64,000 bases of DNA from the NCBI RefSeq assembly GCF_050436995.1, contig NC_134753.1, positions 10,850,001 through 10,914,000 of the forward strand, in the 5' to 3' direction. Shown one piece after another: positions 26,901 through 38,093 of the stretch. The position numbers were made by a program, and so were the translations under genes. Position 1 is the stretch's first letter, and each line of letters begins with the position of its first letter. The stretch comes from Anticarsia gemmatalis (Eukaryota; Arthropoda; Insecta; Lepidoptera; Erebidae). The notes under the pieces were generated by a model that saw only the letters and a program-made list of their open reading frames with translations, had not been told where the DNA came from and searched no databases.

Positions 26901-28601
26901 CCGTCAATAGCCACTTTCCCTCTTTTCCTAAACATTCTCTGCGGGAATCCGAACAATGTTAATTTTCACTCGTGAAGACTCGTCATGCATTCAGTTTCAT
27001 GCTGTGATTCTGTAATTCATTGCATTCAGATAAATGTGTCCATGTTTAATGCTACAATCGAATGCTGTTATGTCTTCAAATGATTTATTATTGTTATGTA
27101 TTATTGCGATTTTTTTATTGCATTAGTTCAAGACTCTCGTTTTATTTTATTACTATCTGATCATGCAATAAGAGTTAATCGTTAAATGTATTTCTACTAA
27201 TTGGTTGAAAAGCGGATTTAACATTTTATTTTATTTATCTGAATTTAAAAACAATTGACCGATTCTAAGTATAAGAACCTTGAAAACTATTTAGCGATAT
27301 CACATGATACGCTTCGATCGTATAAACTTTATACAACCTATTTGTTTTTTCTTCCATATAATCTAGTTCTTAGAGCGCTTCTAGCTATCGCGTCTGGTCA
27401 TTCAAGATCCGTGTTGGTCGCAAATGTGACTAGCGTAGGTAATATCAATAAGTTGTTTGGTTATTTCTGCGGCCCACATAGAGTCGTGATCGTACTGCAT
27501 TCCTATCTAACGCAATCGAGCAGAACACTCGCGGAAGGTCGCTGGCTATGTTCTTGTCATTCATTTGTTATGGAAATTGTTTATAGCTAGCATTGAAGAA
27601 TACACGCCAAATTATATGCATTGTTATTTCTCTTAATTAATCTAATTGTAGCGATATAAATGGCAGTGTTGAATCAATTTACACACCTATGGAATTTGAT
27701 TTCGAAATCGGGTTTTGAAATGGGAAAACTACTTTTTGCGTAGTTTCTTGTATTCATGCGTCATATTTTTTCCTCTTTTTTCGTTTTTTAAAGGAAAATA
27801 TTAGGATTAATCACCGGTTTGTCAAACTACGTCATTATACCTACTTGACGCTAACCTTATAACTTATACTTACTAAAGGGATAAAAATATAAATAAACGA
27901 TCCACGTGAAATGATAAAAGCCTTTCACGTGTAAAGGCTGTTCAAGTGTTCAGTCAATCGATAATTAACTAATGTTTACATTATCTACGTTCACACTATA
28001 TTTAAACGCACCTGTTTATCAGGTCATGGTAACAAACTCCTACAGCAAACATAAAACTCATTTTACTTTAAATAAATTACATAACATTCCCGCCATTATA
28101 CTGGCTGCCCTATTTTTTCTTTTACTGAGTGGCAAAGGCACAGACTTTTATTTCATCTTACTTATTTTTTCATTGGCAAGTGCACGCAAGCGTATGTAAA
28201 CTAGGATTCTGATAATTTCTTTACTTTCTCTGACACACTCTGTGTACTTCCAGTTTTAATGTTAACTGTTGATACATGAATTCCCATATTTACGTTCTTA
28301 CCGAGATTGCTTTTACTGTTAGACTTAAATGGCAATGTTTTTTACATGTATAATTCGTATTCGAGTCGTGTTTGCCCGTAATTGTGTTGCAAATGTTTCG
28401 TATACTATTTTTTATTACTGTAAACCTTGTTACTATATCCGTTTAGTTTTTTGTTCCACTTATTTACAACTTTTCAATAAATCGATGTGGATTCAATTAC
28501 ATTTCAATCAGCTTCCCTATAGAATAGGCTATCGTTTTCTTTTAAAGAGACGTACTTATTGAGACTATTGAAACTAACGACTCAACTTTTTTTATTTTCA
28601 G
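23991..28601. other. no exon supported upstream of the FAM89-like exon
   Basis: AT-rich sequence running up to a good splice acceptor at 28601. Open frames here (for example 27255-27590 and 27972-28199) lack coding character. It most likely forms the 3' part of the intron before the terminal exon at 28602. Confidence 0.45.
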
Positions 28602-28751
28602 GCGAGCCTACGACAGCTGGACTTGTCTCTGCTCTCGGAGCTGTGGACCCTGAGTGAAGCAATGGCATCATGGCGACGGCAGCTGGAGCGAGGGCCTCGT
28701 CTCCGCCCCGCGCCGCCGCCGCCCCCTCCCCCACACTACCTCAGAACATAA
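28602..28751 (+). CDS. FAM89/LURAP-like leucine-rich adaptor protein, last exon
   Basis: A pyrimidine-rich acceptor (TTTTTTATTTTCAG) ends at 28601. The next 50 codons run to a TAA at 28749-28751. They begin with ASLRQLDLSLLSELWTLSEA, which resembles the conserved Leu-rich helix of FAM89A/B and LURAP1, adaptor proteins that in mammals link MRCK and LIMK kinases to the actomyosin cortex. A proline-rich tail with seven consecutive prolines closes the protein. Only the C-terminal exon is in the window; the N-terminal exon or exons must lie upstream, probably beyond the left edge, which implies a very long intron. AATAAA signals follow at 28982 and 28996. The family call rests on one short motif, so orthology is likely but not proven. 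Confidence 0.65.
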   Translation, partial: ASLRQLDLSLLSELWTLSEAMASWRRQLERGPRLRPAPPPPPPPHYLRT

Positions 28752-29020
28752 ACATCGAAATCAAGAAATATGTTCAGTGACTGAAAAGGACAGTGTCCAA
28801 TTAAATAAGGACTAAGTTGCCATGTCTAAAATAAATAATAAACTAGGCAGCGAGGTAACACCTCTTAACCCACCACGTTTTATAGGCATGGCAACCCAAA
28901 CCATTGACAAGAAAGCTAGTGATTTCACTTTTTACACTAACTGTGTTGATATTTGAATTAATTCATTGTATTTATTAAGTTAATAAAAGCTTGTAAATAA
29001 AATGTTATTTTAATTCCTTG
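28752..29020 (+). terminator. 3' UTR and poly(A) signals of the FAM89-like gene
   Basis: AT-rich 3' untranslated sequence with two AATAAA hexamers at 28982-28987 and 28996-29001, about 230-245 bp after the stop codon. A cleavage site at roughly 29015 would be typical. Confidence 0.6.
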
Positions 29021-29535
29021 TTATAGTCGAAGACAGTAAAAAAGATGTGTATTTTCGTTAGATTGAAGTACGTACCTACATATAAGGCATGGAAAATTAT
29101 AAAAATGATAAAACCAGACAACTTCTAACGTCTGTACTGAAGCGTGTTAGGATCTCGTGTATCTCAAATAACTGAATGTGCAATTAAAATAGTTTCATTC
29201 ACAACTGCAACTCGATACTCACAAGTATTAGTTCTTTTGAACACGCAGTTTCGATATTTTTCTCTTAATGCATTTCATCACGAATGTAGATCGTTTGAGA
29301 ATAGTTACTTAATAATAATAGACTCCAGTTTTAGAAGGGTAGCGGTAATAGGCACCTATTTATCCATCGTCAGTATATCTACGTTTATTGGTGAAATGAT
29401 TACCTACAAAATCAAATCTCATAGAGATATTTGAACAAATTTCAAGGAAACATGTCTTACTTAGGTTATTTACCAAAATAACCAAAGGTTAATTACCAAA
29501 AACCAATCAAAAGGCCTCTGTTAACCGATTCATGG

Positions 29536-29603
29536 CCAATGACTCAACAGTTGAGTCATTAAAAAACCTTTAGGAAGGCCGATGGCTCAATTGTTGAGTC
29601 AAA
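29536..29603. repeat. partial duplicate of 30114-30181 with AP-1-like dyads
   Basis: This 68-bp segment closely matches 30114-30181, 578 bp to the right in the same orientation. Each copy carries two dyads of the TGACTCA/TGAGTCA half-site: 29540-29558 and 29584-29600 here, 30118-30136 and 30155-30171 in the other copy. In the right copy the sequence is part of an open frame; here a TAG and a TGA interrupt that frame, so this is the decayed copy. Confidence 0.75.
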
Positions 29604-29723
29604 CCAAAATTGTATAAAAACGGATATTAAAGAAAAAAAAACACTTAAACTACCATTTTTCAGATCTCATTAAACATTTCCGTGAATATCAGACATGGCC
29701 CTTCAATTTAGAGAATATTTTTA

Positions 29724-30007
29724 TTAGTCAGGTGTCATAAACCTTTTGTATAACTGCCGCAAAACATCTTGTACACTTTTTTGTAAAATCGATTGACTAC
29801 AGCTTGGAAAACCTTGATTTTCTTTATCTTCAATTTGTTGATCATGGAAATCAGTAAACATTGCCTGGCTACATTCAGTAAAATCGTCGTAGTCCTGATT
29901 ATCTACAAATAATATTACAATAATAAATAATGATTGAATACTACTAAAATGTTTACTACCTCTGCAATATTTCATTAAAACCAACAAATACTACCTTGAA
30001 ACGCCAT
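29724..30007 (-). CDS. small two-exon gene, unknown 63-aa protein with KEN motif
   Basis: Exon 1 (30007-29995) encodes MAFQ plus one base. The intron of 92 bp starts GTAGTA and ends TTATTTGTAG. Exon 2 (29902-29724) continues in frame for 58 more residues and a TAA. An AATAAA overlaps the stop codon (29720-29725). The protein is acidic in its first half and contains the run EDKENQ at about residue 30, so it has a KEN tripeptide, the core of an APC/C degron. The C-terminal third (SILQKSVQDVLRQLYKRF) looks like an amphipathic helix. I do not recognise the family. Gene-like structure (start, short intron, stop, poly(A) signal) supports it, but length is small and transcription is unproven. Its upstream side faces the plus-strand frame at 30079. 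Confidence 0.45.
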
Positions 30008-30078
30008 ATTAACTTTTATTATCCACAAATTCGAATAGGAGAACACAGTAACACGTTTCTGGTTGTCAGACTGGCTCG

Positions 30079-30295
30079 AATGATGGCGAAAAGCATTAAA
30101 TCATTACAAGGAGCCAATGACTCATCAGTTGAGTCATCCTTCAGGGAGGCCGATGGCTCAAATGGTGAGCCACCGACCAATGAATGGGGCCTGGCTGAAT
30201 TGTTCACGAAAATGAAGGTGGCAATGAATCGGTTAAAACATAGTAGAGTAGAATGGGACTTTGATGTATTAAAAAAACGTGATATAGATAACTAA
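30079..30295 (+). CDS. unknown 72-aa reading frame, divergent to 29724-30007
   Basis: Two ATGs in a row (30079 and 30082) open a frame ending TAA at 30293-30295, 8 bp before the left inverted repeat of the element at 30304. Codons in the middle (ANDSSVES...DGSNGEP) come from the duplicated AP-1-like dyad segment. The C-terminal half (EWGLAELFTKMKVAMNRLKH) resembles a real folded helix more than random translation. I do not recognise it. It could be a small gene, the last exon of a longer one, or a captured coding piece of a mobile element. The frame stays open upstream to about 29996 without an earlier ATG. Confidence 0.35.
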
Positions 30296-30303
30296 AACTT
30301 ACA

Positions 30304-31109
30304 ATACTGCCGTCGTAAATCTAAACACAGTAACTTCAAAATATGCGTTTTGAGAAAAACGCGGTTGAAGTTTAATGGTTAATTTTTGCTCTCATGAAGA
30401 TACTAATTATTGTATATTATTTCATGCAACTTTTAATGTTAGTATATAGTTAAATCTTTGATTCTGTATATATATATCTAGTATATTATTATTGTATAAA
30501 TAATAAAATTAGATAATGTGTTTTAAGCTAGGGTAATAATATAATATATTTTTCTTTTTTAAGTTACAACACGGTAACTCAACGGTTACTGTGTTGTAAC
30601 CAAGTTTTACCTATTACTGTGTTGTAACTTTGTAAAGATATTAACATTAGGGTAATTACGACACAGTAAGTATGTACATACTGTGTTATAACTATGTTTC
30701 TTAGAAATACGTATAAAATCAGTAATACAGTAAATGAGATACTGTGATTTATTCAAGTATTTGTTGTTTATCTTTGAACAATATTTTATACGCAATCATA
30801 GTAACTGAAGAAGCCGTGTTATAATCAAGAAAAAAAAAATTTTTACATCTATTCACGTTAAAAAAACACAGTTAGTAGTGAGATACTGTTATTTAATTTA
30901 AAATAACACGGATACTGTATTTTTTATTAAAAAAAAGTTTTTTTTTGTAAAAATACTGTGTTTTTATTTAATGTATTTCGGTAACTATCCAACGTACAAA
31001 CAAACCGAAAACTTTCTCAAATAGCCCGCGGTCTCCTGATTCCAAAGAACTAAACAAACTATAAACACAGTAACTTAAGTTACTGTGTTTAGATTTACGA
31101 CGGCAGTAT
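30304..31109. mobile_element. 806-bp non-autonomous element with 33-bp perfect TIRs
   Basis: ATACTGCCGTCGTAAATCTA at 30304 begins a 33-bp sequence whose exact reverse complement forms 31077-31109. The interior is AT-rich, has no coding capacity and contains at least ten variants of TTACTGTGTT/AACACAGTAA on both strands (near 30325, 30568, 30583, 30612, 30658, 30678, 30735, 30868, 30912, 30955, 31066). Two form hairpins: GTTACAACACGGTAAC against GGTTACTGTGTTGTAAC at 30564-30601, and a perfect 30-bp palindrome at 31062-31091. Flanks show at most an AT dinucleotide repeat, so the target duplication and superfamily are undecided. Confidence 0.85.
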
Positions 31110-32450
31110 ATGCCTACCTGACATATATTATATGCCTATAGTCAGAGTAGGTACCTACATAATATTTTAATGTTAATAATATGAAATGGAGCCTTCTAAT
31201 AAATTAAGCTTAAACAATGCTAAATTAGTAAATATTTTGTAATTTACATAAATGAAATATGACAACCTTAAAAATCATATAAATAACAATTTATTATCTA
31301 TTTCCTAATGTTTCAATTATGAACTAGGTAGGTACTTGATGTTGATACCTACTTGCTGAAGAGCTTAAAGTACAAATTAAACTTTTAATTGGCATAAAAA
31401 TTCAAAGCTGCCTGTTAAGTAGGTACATAGTTACGAAATACGTTTCCCTCCTTTTCCCAATTCCTAGTAAAACTCCGTTATTTCCGCCCCTACACCTTGT
31501 ACAACAAAACCTTATATGGCTTCACCACCCTCTTTTAATACGGGATACGTTTGTATTTATATCTGTTACAAATTACTGAAGCTATACTAAAGTACTTATT
31601 TATTTATGGAGGGAAAACAAACAGTTACACAAAAGTCTTACTTCACTAAAAATAGCAACAGATTTGAACCTATTGATTGAAAAATCAAGCGGTTTATAAA
31701 TCCTGATTAGTGACATGATTGATGTGCTCAGGTAAGTTAAAAGGGAGGAAAGTATGTAATAAAATAGGCGTATAAGAAATAAATGTCTAAAAAGGGACAA
31801 GAACTGATGCAAATACTAAAGCCGAGACCGCAAAAGTCTACAACACATTAGTATCTATTTACTTTAGACATACCTACTTAACATCACGCCTTTTATATCC
31901 GAAGGTATAGGTAGAGATGTATCAAATACTACAACCCGTTTCGCTATTCAGTTTGATTATGTAGCTACCATACCAATGCTAATCTAAGAATGCTTACGAT
32001 AAATTCTGGACTTGACTAGGACACAACATTTTTATAGTTTCATTCGTTTTATCTTTCTACTGTGTCCATAGAAATATGATAATTTAGTACACTTGCTTTT
32101 TATTCTGACCCACACGCCAATTATCTATATCTCGTATCTTATGGGTCACTAAAATACTTTCAAAAAGTAACTCCAGCAAAGAGGAACAGAAATATAAACG
32201 TTTATACCAGAACGTGTCTTAAAATTATATTGTCTAAAGTAGCCCAAATATACCGATTATTACTAAGGCTAAAAAGACAGATACCCAAAGTAGGAGCAAA
32301 GCCAAGTAGAAAAGTTTGACATTTCATTCTGAAAATAAACATTTCAATATTTCTTCGTGTGTCTACGTATGTGTTTCTTCTTATAATTTTCTAAAACAAT
32401 TAATAATTTAATTAGGTAATTATCCGATGTCAGTTTATTAGCTGCAACCG
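31110..32450. other. intergenic DNA before DPY30
   Basis: AT-rich sequence with several GTAGGTACCTAC-like words (for example near 31148, 31329 and 31420). No exon is supported. The last few hundred bases presumably contain the DPY30 promoter, but no TATA box or Inr can be assigned with confidence. Confidence 0.4.
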
Positions 32451-32935
32451 ATGTCAGATCTCTCAACATTACAAGTAAACCCAGCCCCTAAAGAAGAGCA
32501 GCCGCCGTCCAAGATAACTGAATCCGTAAGGGTTAGTAAGCTTGCACCGTTATAAACAAAGATTTATTGCCTTTGTCCTGTAGCATTATCAATGTAAATC
32601 TTAATTATGCCTTTTAATTACATGTACAACCTTCACAGTTGATAAAAAGATGACGTTGCATTCACTGTTTTACGTTTCAGAAAATAATATCAATGGAAAA
32701 AGAGAATGAAACAAACGCCAATCGGAAATCGAGAATTGACCTCAACGCGCTTCCTACCCGTCAGTACCTCGACCAGACCGTAGTTCCGATTCTGCTGCAA
32801 GGCCTTTCCGCGTTGGCCAAGGAGAGGCCTCCGGATCCCATCAACTACCTGGCTGCGTATCTACTAAAGAACAAGAGTACTTTCGAGAGCAGCAACTCTT
32901 CCAATAACAACCCTCCTGCAAACCCCCAAACATAA
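32451..32935 (+). CDS. Dpy-30: DPY30, subunit of histone H3K4 methyltransferase complexes
   Basis: Exon 1 is 32451-32525 (MSDLSTLQVN... to ES) and exon 2 is 32681-32935, giving about 110 aa. The donor could be GTAAGG at 32526, or a GTTAGT six bases later; both keep frame and differ by two residues. The acceptor is TACGTTTCAG. Exon 2 encodes the Dpy-30 dimerisation motif, with ALPTRQYLDQTVVPILLQGL followed by SALAKERPPDPINYLAAYLL. In animals this X-type helical bundle binds Ash2 in the SET1/MLL (COMPASS) complexes, and in some proteins it docks AKAPs. The C-terminus is Asn/Ser/Pro-rich. The length is close to the ~100 aa usual for DPY30. An AATAAA lies at 33580. Confidence 0.93.
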
Positions 32936-34385
32936 TACTCTCATAGTTGTATTCGTGTAAGTTCACTGAAGTTAAAAAAATAGTCATATAGTGAGTAGTA
33001 GCGCCACTTGACCTATGATAGCTAAAATAACCTGACTTCCTATTTCAAAAGATCTCTCTGGTCAAGCTGTGCTACTTTTTCTATGTTGTTATTTTCTTTA
33101 GCAGAGGAACTACAGTAATAATATGCATGTTAAAATATCATTAAAATGATTATTTCTTTTGGAATAGAATTTAACGGTGTTGAGAGTAACCAAACTATTG
33201 TACTAATATAGTTTTTAAAATATTGCCAGTGATTGAAGCTGTGTTCAAATTATACTGCCAACCAGCTTGACTTTCCAATGCCCATAGAGCAAGCTTGTAT
33301 ATAACACTAGTCAATTACATGCTCAATTTACAACTAGCCAGTATTCACATTATTATTTAAGCAATAGTTTGGAACTGTTTATCCTATTGTGTCATAGACA
33401 ACCATAAAAAAAGTGTTAACATTTTTGTAAACTATATGCATGTTATTACTGTTTAACATAGTCTTATGATAAAGCAGTGTATGTACATACATAAGCCTTT
33501 GTACCTATAATAATCATAATGTTCTCGATGATGGCACAATATGACTGGGATGTAGAAGTAATTTTATTTTGCTATTTAAAATAAATAATCTAAGACTACA
33601 GAAGTTGTTTTTGTTTGTTGTTCGCTAGTCATGTAACAATGCAGTCATCCATTCTTCTTGAAGTTTGTTGTTTGTTTGAAAGTTGCACTGTAGATGAAAC
33701 AAAATGATCACTACTTTGATGAGACATCTTTTGCTAGCTTCACTAAATGAGTACACTAACGTTTCAATGCACTTCTACATAGAGAATCTAGACTGGGATA
33801 CTTCTAGAAAAATAGTGGTTAGTGTAGTTGCAAGATTTTGATTTCTTCTATCATATTCTTTGTCACTACAGTGCAGAGTGCCTATTCAATACTTATTAAT
33901 AATAACCAAAAGTGCAGTATTATATTTTATTAGGCTCAAGCAAATTCTGTCTATAAATGTTTGTGATGAGTGTAATGAGTGTATAACATAATGCAACAGG
34001 TGAATAATTCACCATGAACATAAATCTATACTTTGAGAAAATTAGGTAATCCTCTTTCTCTAGGAATTTAGGAACATTAGGTGCTGAAAGAGGAATACTT
34101 CAAAGAAAAGCCATAAAATAATAGCCTCATGAAGTTTCATAATTCTACCAATAGATGGGGCTAGTGCCTCCACTCATATGCTGCTACTATTACTACTACT
34201 AAAAACTACAAATTAAATGACCTGTAGATAAATATAACATAATTTTTATTTAACAAATACCAACTATTCTAAAAACATAGCAAATAATGAACATCCTTTA
34301 ACCAATTAACCAAGCAGGGCAAACGCAGACTAAACCAACTGAATTAGGACCATCTCTCAGCAAAGACTCGAATTTAATAAAAGAA
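32936..34385. other. 3' UTR of DPY30 and convergent gap to RSPH1
   Basis: Sequence between the stop codons of two convergent genes. The DPY30 side has AATAAA at 33580-33585, implying a 3' UTR of about 660 bases. The RSPH1 side has a minus-strand AATAAA at 34245-34250, about 136 bases past its stop. No other gene or repeat is evident between them. Confidence 0.55.
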
Positions 34386-37300
34386 TTAGGCATTCTCCTT
34401 CAACTCGGGTTCTTCAAGGAACTTCTGGCGATGCATCAGCCAGGAGTCATTGTCATCGGCGCCTTCCTCCTCGGCCACTACGGAGGGCATCTCGAAGACT
34501 ATGATGTCAGTCTCAATGCTCTCGTCAGTGAGGGACGGTACTGAGTCATGGATGGGGAGGGGCACTGGCTCTGGAGGCAGGAATTCTGCCATGTATGCTG
34601 TCACGTTGCGAGCTCGCCATGTTGCTATCTTGCCTGGAAATTGGGAAGAAATATTAAAGTGGGTAGGTATTTATTATTTATTTTGGCAGACTTCGTAGCG
34701 CTGTGATTAAGTTAGTCGCCACGCTATTGTGTGTCGGAGATCGTGGGTTCGATTCCCACGCGGGTAAAATATTTGTACGATCAAAAAGAATTTATGAGTC
34801 TGGTGTTGTATTCGTTGTTTGCATGTTTGTAAAAGTCCCTGCGACACAATCAATTTTAGAGCAGGGGTTGCCTTAAAACATTAGATAAGTAGTTTAAGTT
34901 CTTAGGTACTAAAGTGTCTAATAATGTGTAATGTACCTACTCATTTGGTATAACGGTAGTGAACATTTTAAGATTTACAAGTAGCTAAGTAGGTACTAAA
35001 TAATTAGTGAACTAAAATTGCAGTTCTTGAAATTTAATGAAAATATCCACTCTAAATTTGTATTTTGCATCAGACAGTCGATTACATAAAGATATAATTA
35101 TCCCTACTCCCGCAAGTATTAAATTGGTTGGTACCTACGTAGGTACTACCTAAAAAAACATCGTCTTTCGTCTTACCTGCAGTCTCATCAAACTCAAGTT
35201 CCTCTTCCTCCTCTCCCATCCTCTCTTCCTTGACTTCTTTATCTTCTTTCTCCTCCTCACCTTCCCCAAGTTCTTCTAAATCAGGATCCTTGATCAGCAG
35301 ATAGAACCCATGTTGCATACAATTGGTATCAAAGACGAAACACCCGGGGCCTTTAGGTTTGCTCTTCAACCAGGAACCGTGGTAACGATAGCGGGGATAG
35401 ATGATCTGTCCAGGACCTTGTATGACGCCTTCCAGCCAAGTTCCCATGAACTTTATCTGATATTCAGCGAAAAAGTAAGTCCCTAAACCGTGACGTTTTC
35501 CTTTAAACCAGGCTCCTTCGTAAATATCCCCGTTTGGGTAATAATAAGCGCCAAATCCTTGCTTCAAGTCATGTCTCCAATCTCCCTCGTATCTTGAGCC
35601 GTCAGGGTACAACATTTTCCCCACTCCATATTTCATGGCTCGCCGCCATTCCCCTGCAACCATTAAATATTAGATGTTTATTTCACAAGCTCTGTAACTG
35701 ATGTGGCGTGTCGTTTCGCTTCTCACAGATTAGTTTCAGATTTGCATACCTATTAACTACATTATGTTTCTTGAGATTCTTCAAAATGATCTATCACCCA
35801 TTCGTGTTTGAGACCGTATTGAATTATAAAAAAGCTTCATAAGTGTGTAACTAAGTAGAATCTATTCACATAATAGAGCTGAATATGATTACTTTAACAC
35901 AAAACATTTCACATGGTAGTAGAAAGAAGCAAAAATTAGTCAGGTCTCATTCGATCTAGTGGGTGAAAGAATTATTTTATGAATTTCACAAGACTTACAA
36001 ACACGACACGATTATTCGAAATTATTAAGTACTTACCGTACTACAAGTATTAGGTACTTTAAGTACGTAAGTTCAGATACCTAATGATGCCGTACTTTTT
36101 GTATTACCATGGACATCTTGTTAAACCCTCACCCTCATAGCGAGATCCATTCTTGAAAACATACAATCCCTTGCCGTTCCTCATGCCGCGACAGTAGCAA
36201 CCCTCGTAAAAGTCTCCATTCGGCAGCACAGCCCAGCCTTCACCGTGGCGTTCACCATCTGCATTGCGCTTGCCTACATACACCTAAAATAAAAGCTTCT
36301 TTATCACACAGGGTTCTGCAAAAATCTTACATTTAAATTATGACAGTTGTTGCAAAGGACACCAGAGGGGTCTTTTTCCTGCGATCTTTTCAATTCTCCT
36401 GGTGAGTGCCGTAGGGACCACCTAATTTTGTATTAATTTAAAATATCAAACTCTCGATACTTGATAATGCCGATGGTAAGGAATAGCGCTATAGTTTCGC
36501 CGTGTAATATGATTGAAAAATATCCGCTTTGATAAAAAAAAACCAGGGCTCCTATACTAATATAGTCGATTATGTGGTACTTACATACAAGACTACAACA
36601 TCTGCGAGCGGACTTGCCCCCATAGCAACTTAATAACCCTTCGTCTATATCTTTAAATTATATGCCTACAAAACAATAAGATTCCCAAGGACAACACGGG
36701 TCAAAATCAAAGGTGGCTAGCCGATATCTCTCACGCAACACGTCTATTATAAGTTAAGGTACCTAGGAAGTTCGTACTCACCACACAAAGAGCTTAAAGA
36801 TGTGGTATCTCTTACCTCAACAAAAAAACTATTAAAAAACCGCAAGGCCACGCGTGGTATGTGCATGGATTTAAACTGCGTGCTTCACTAATTTATAATT
36901 ATATTTTACTGTTTAGATTTTGTATTACATTAATCTCTATTGACTATTTGGGATTAAATTGGGATCCATTACTATAAGCGAAGACTGGTAATAGGTTTTC
37001 TAACTCTACTTTATTTCACTTGAAATAAATATCTTTCATCTTGGCTACTTGTTCTCCAAATTTAAATAAATAAATCAGTATTTTTTAGAGGCCAATGAAA
37101 AGCAATCAGTGCTATGAACTTTTCGCAGATTATGCGTATTTTTAATCAGTATAAAGTGCGTCATTCAAATAATATTATCGTAGCCGCAAATGATACTATG
37201 TAATAGAGAAGAACGTGTCAATTTATAATAATATTGCGGTTGCATTAGGTACCGACACGTGATTGAACGGATGCATCGAATTATAAACTTCCCGGGAGAA

Positions 37301-37896
37301 TATTTTATAAACAGAGTTTCTTGTTAAAATAAGATTTGTGGATAATATTATGAGATTCTAATCTATCGGCAAAAAGGTAACATAAAGCACTCAAAGGACT
37401 TATAGAGGAAGAGACCACATATCTACAAAAAGTAGGCTTGAATTGCAGCTGCTGTACGCTATTCCTTTACCATAGATGCCCACATAATACGTATTATGAT
37501 CCGTTTTTATTGTAGAGGTAGAGATATTGAGGGGCCCAGAGGGGCCTATCCACAGATCATAATATTAATAATTCTAATTTATAGGCATAGGATATTAGTT
37601 GTCCTAGCTAGGGGGAGGCTTCTCTCCCCGAGAAAACCAGTAGTTAATCCGGTTTATGCTTCTTACAGGTGGCTAATGTGGCTATCCTATTTATTTACAG
37701 CAGGTACCCACTAGTAGAAAGTTTTTACGCTTGCCGGTAGGTAGGTACCTACACTTAGTAGTAACCTAGGTAACTCTACATGCCCTCAATCTCTTACCTT
37801 GCCTCTACCAAATTTAAACTAACAGCTAATATTATTACATACTCCAATGGTATCAACATCCTCCGGGCCTTCTTCGCCTTTTGCTTCGGTACCCAT
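34386..37896 (-). CDS. RSPH1: RSPH1, radial spoke head 1 homolog
   Basis: Four exons: 37896-37843, 36283-36133, 35653-35177 and 34633-34386, all with GT-AG borders and consistent phase, giving 309 aa, about the length of vertebrate RSPH1. After an acidic start (MGTEAKGEEGPEDVDTIG) come six MORN repeats of the YEG-W...G-G-Y type, including NGDFYEGCYCRGMRNGKGLY, DGSRYEGDW and NGDIYEGAWFKGKRHGLGTY. A Glu-rich stretch (about residues 195-215) follows, then the family's KIATWRARNVTAYMAEF segment and an acidic tail. RSPH1 sits in the radial spoke head of motile cilia; in an insect the expected site is the sperm axoneme. An acceptor (TTCCAG) at 34634 joins the last exon. A plus-oriented SINE lies in intron 3. 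Confidence 0.93.
34683..34875 (+). mobile_element. tRNA-derived SINE, in RSPH1 intron 3
   Basis: The head GCGCTGTGATTAAGTTAGTC resembles a pol III A box, and GGTTCGATTCC at about 34747 is a near-perfect B box. It is followed by AAAATATTTGTACGATC, a GTTTGCATGTTTGTAAAAGT block and a CCCTGCGACACAA block. It shares these words with the copies at 19793-19911 (reversed) and 48174-48345. It lies in the intron opposite to the RSPH1 direction of transcription. It is not a functional tRNA: no acceptor stem closes. Confidence 0.75.
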
Positions 37897-38093
37897 GATT
37901 TCAAAATATTATTTATTTACAAAAATACAGTTGAATAATGACAAAGATGATTATTAATGACAAATGTGTCAGCCATAGATTGCAAAAACCATAGAAAAAG
38001 TTTCATTAATACTTAGTACAGTAAAGGCTATTTACGGATTGTTTCGTAAGAAAATATGGATAAATAAAGAATATAAAAGTAAACAGAAATATC

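Noticed and set aside
27255..27590. 111-codon frame
   Set aside because: No ATG-led coding character, no motif; the translation is of random composition and lies in the presumed intron.
34450..34698. Plus-strand frame over the RSPH1 last exon
   Set aside because: Antisense shadow of a well-supported exon.
34740..34775. Possible tRNA gene with GGTTCGATTCC
   Set aside because: Part of a SINE with shared flanks in other copies; no cloverleaf.
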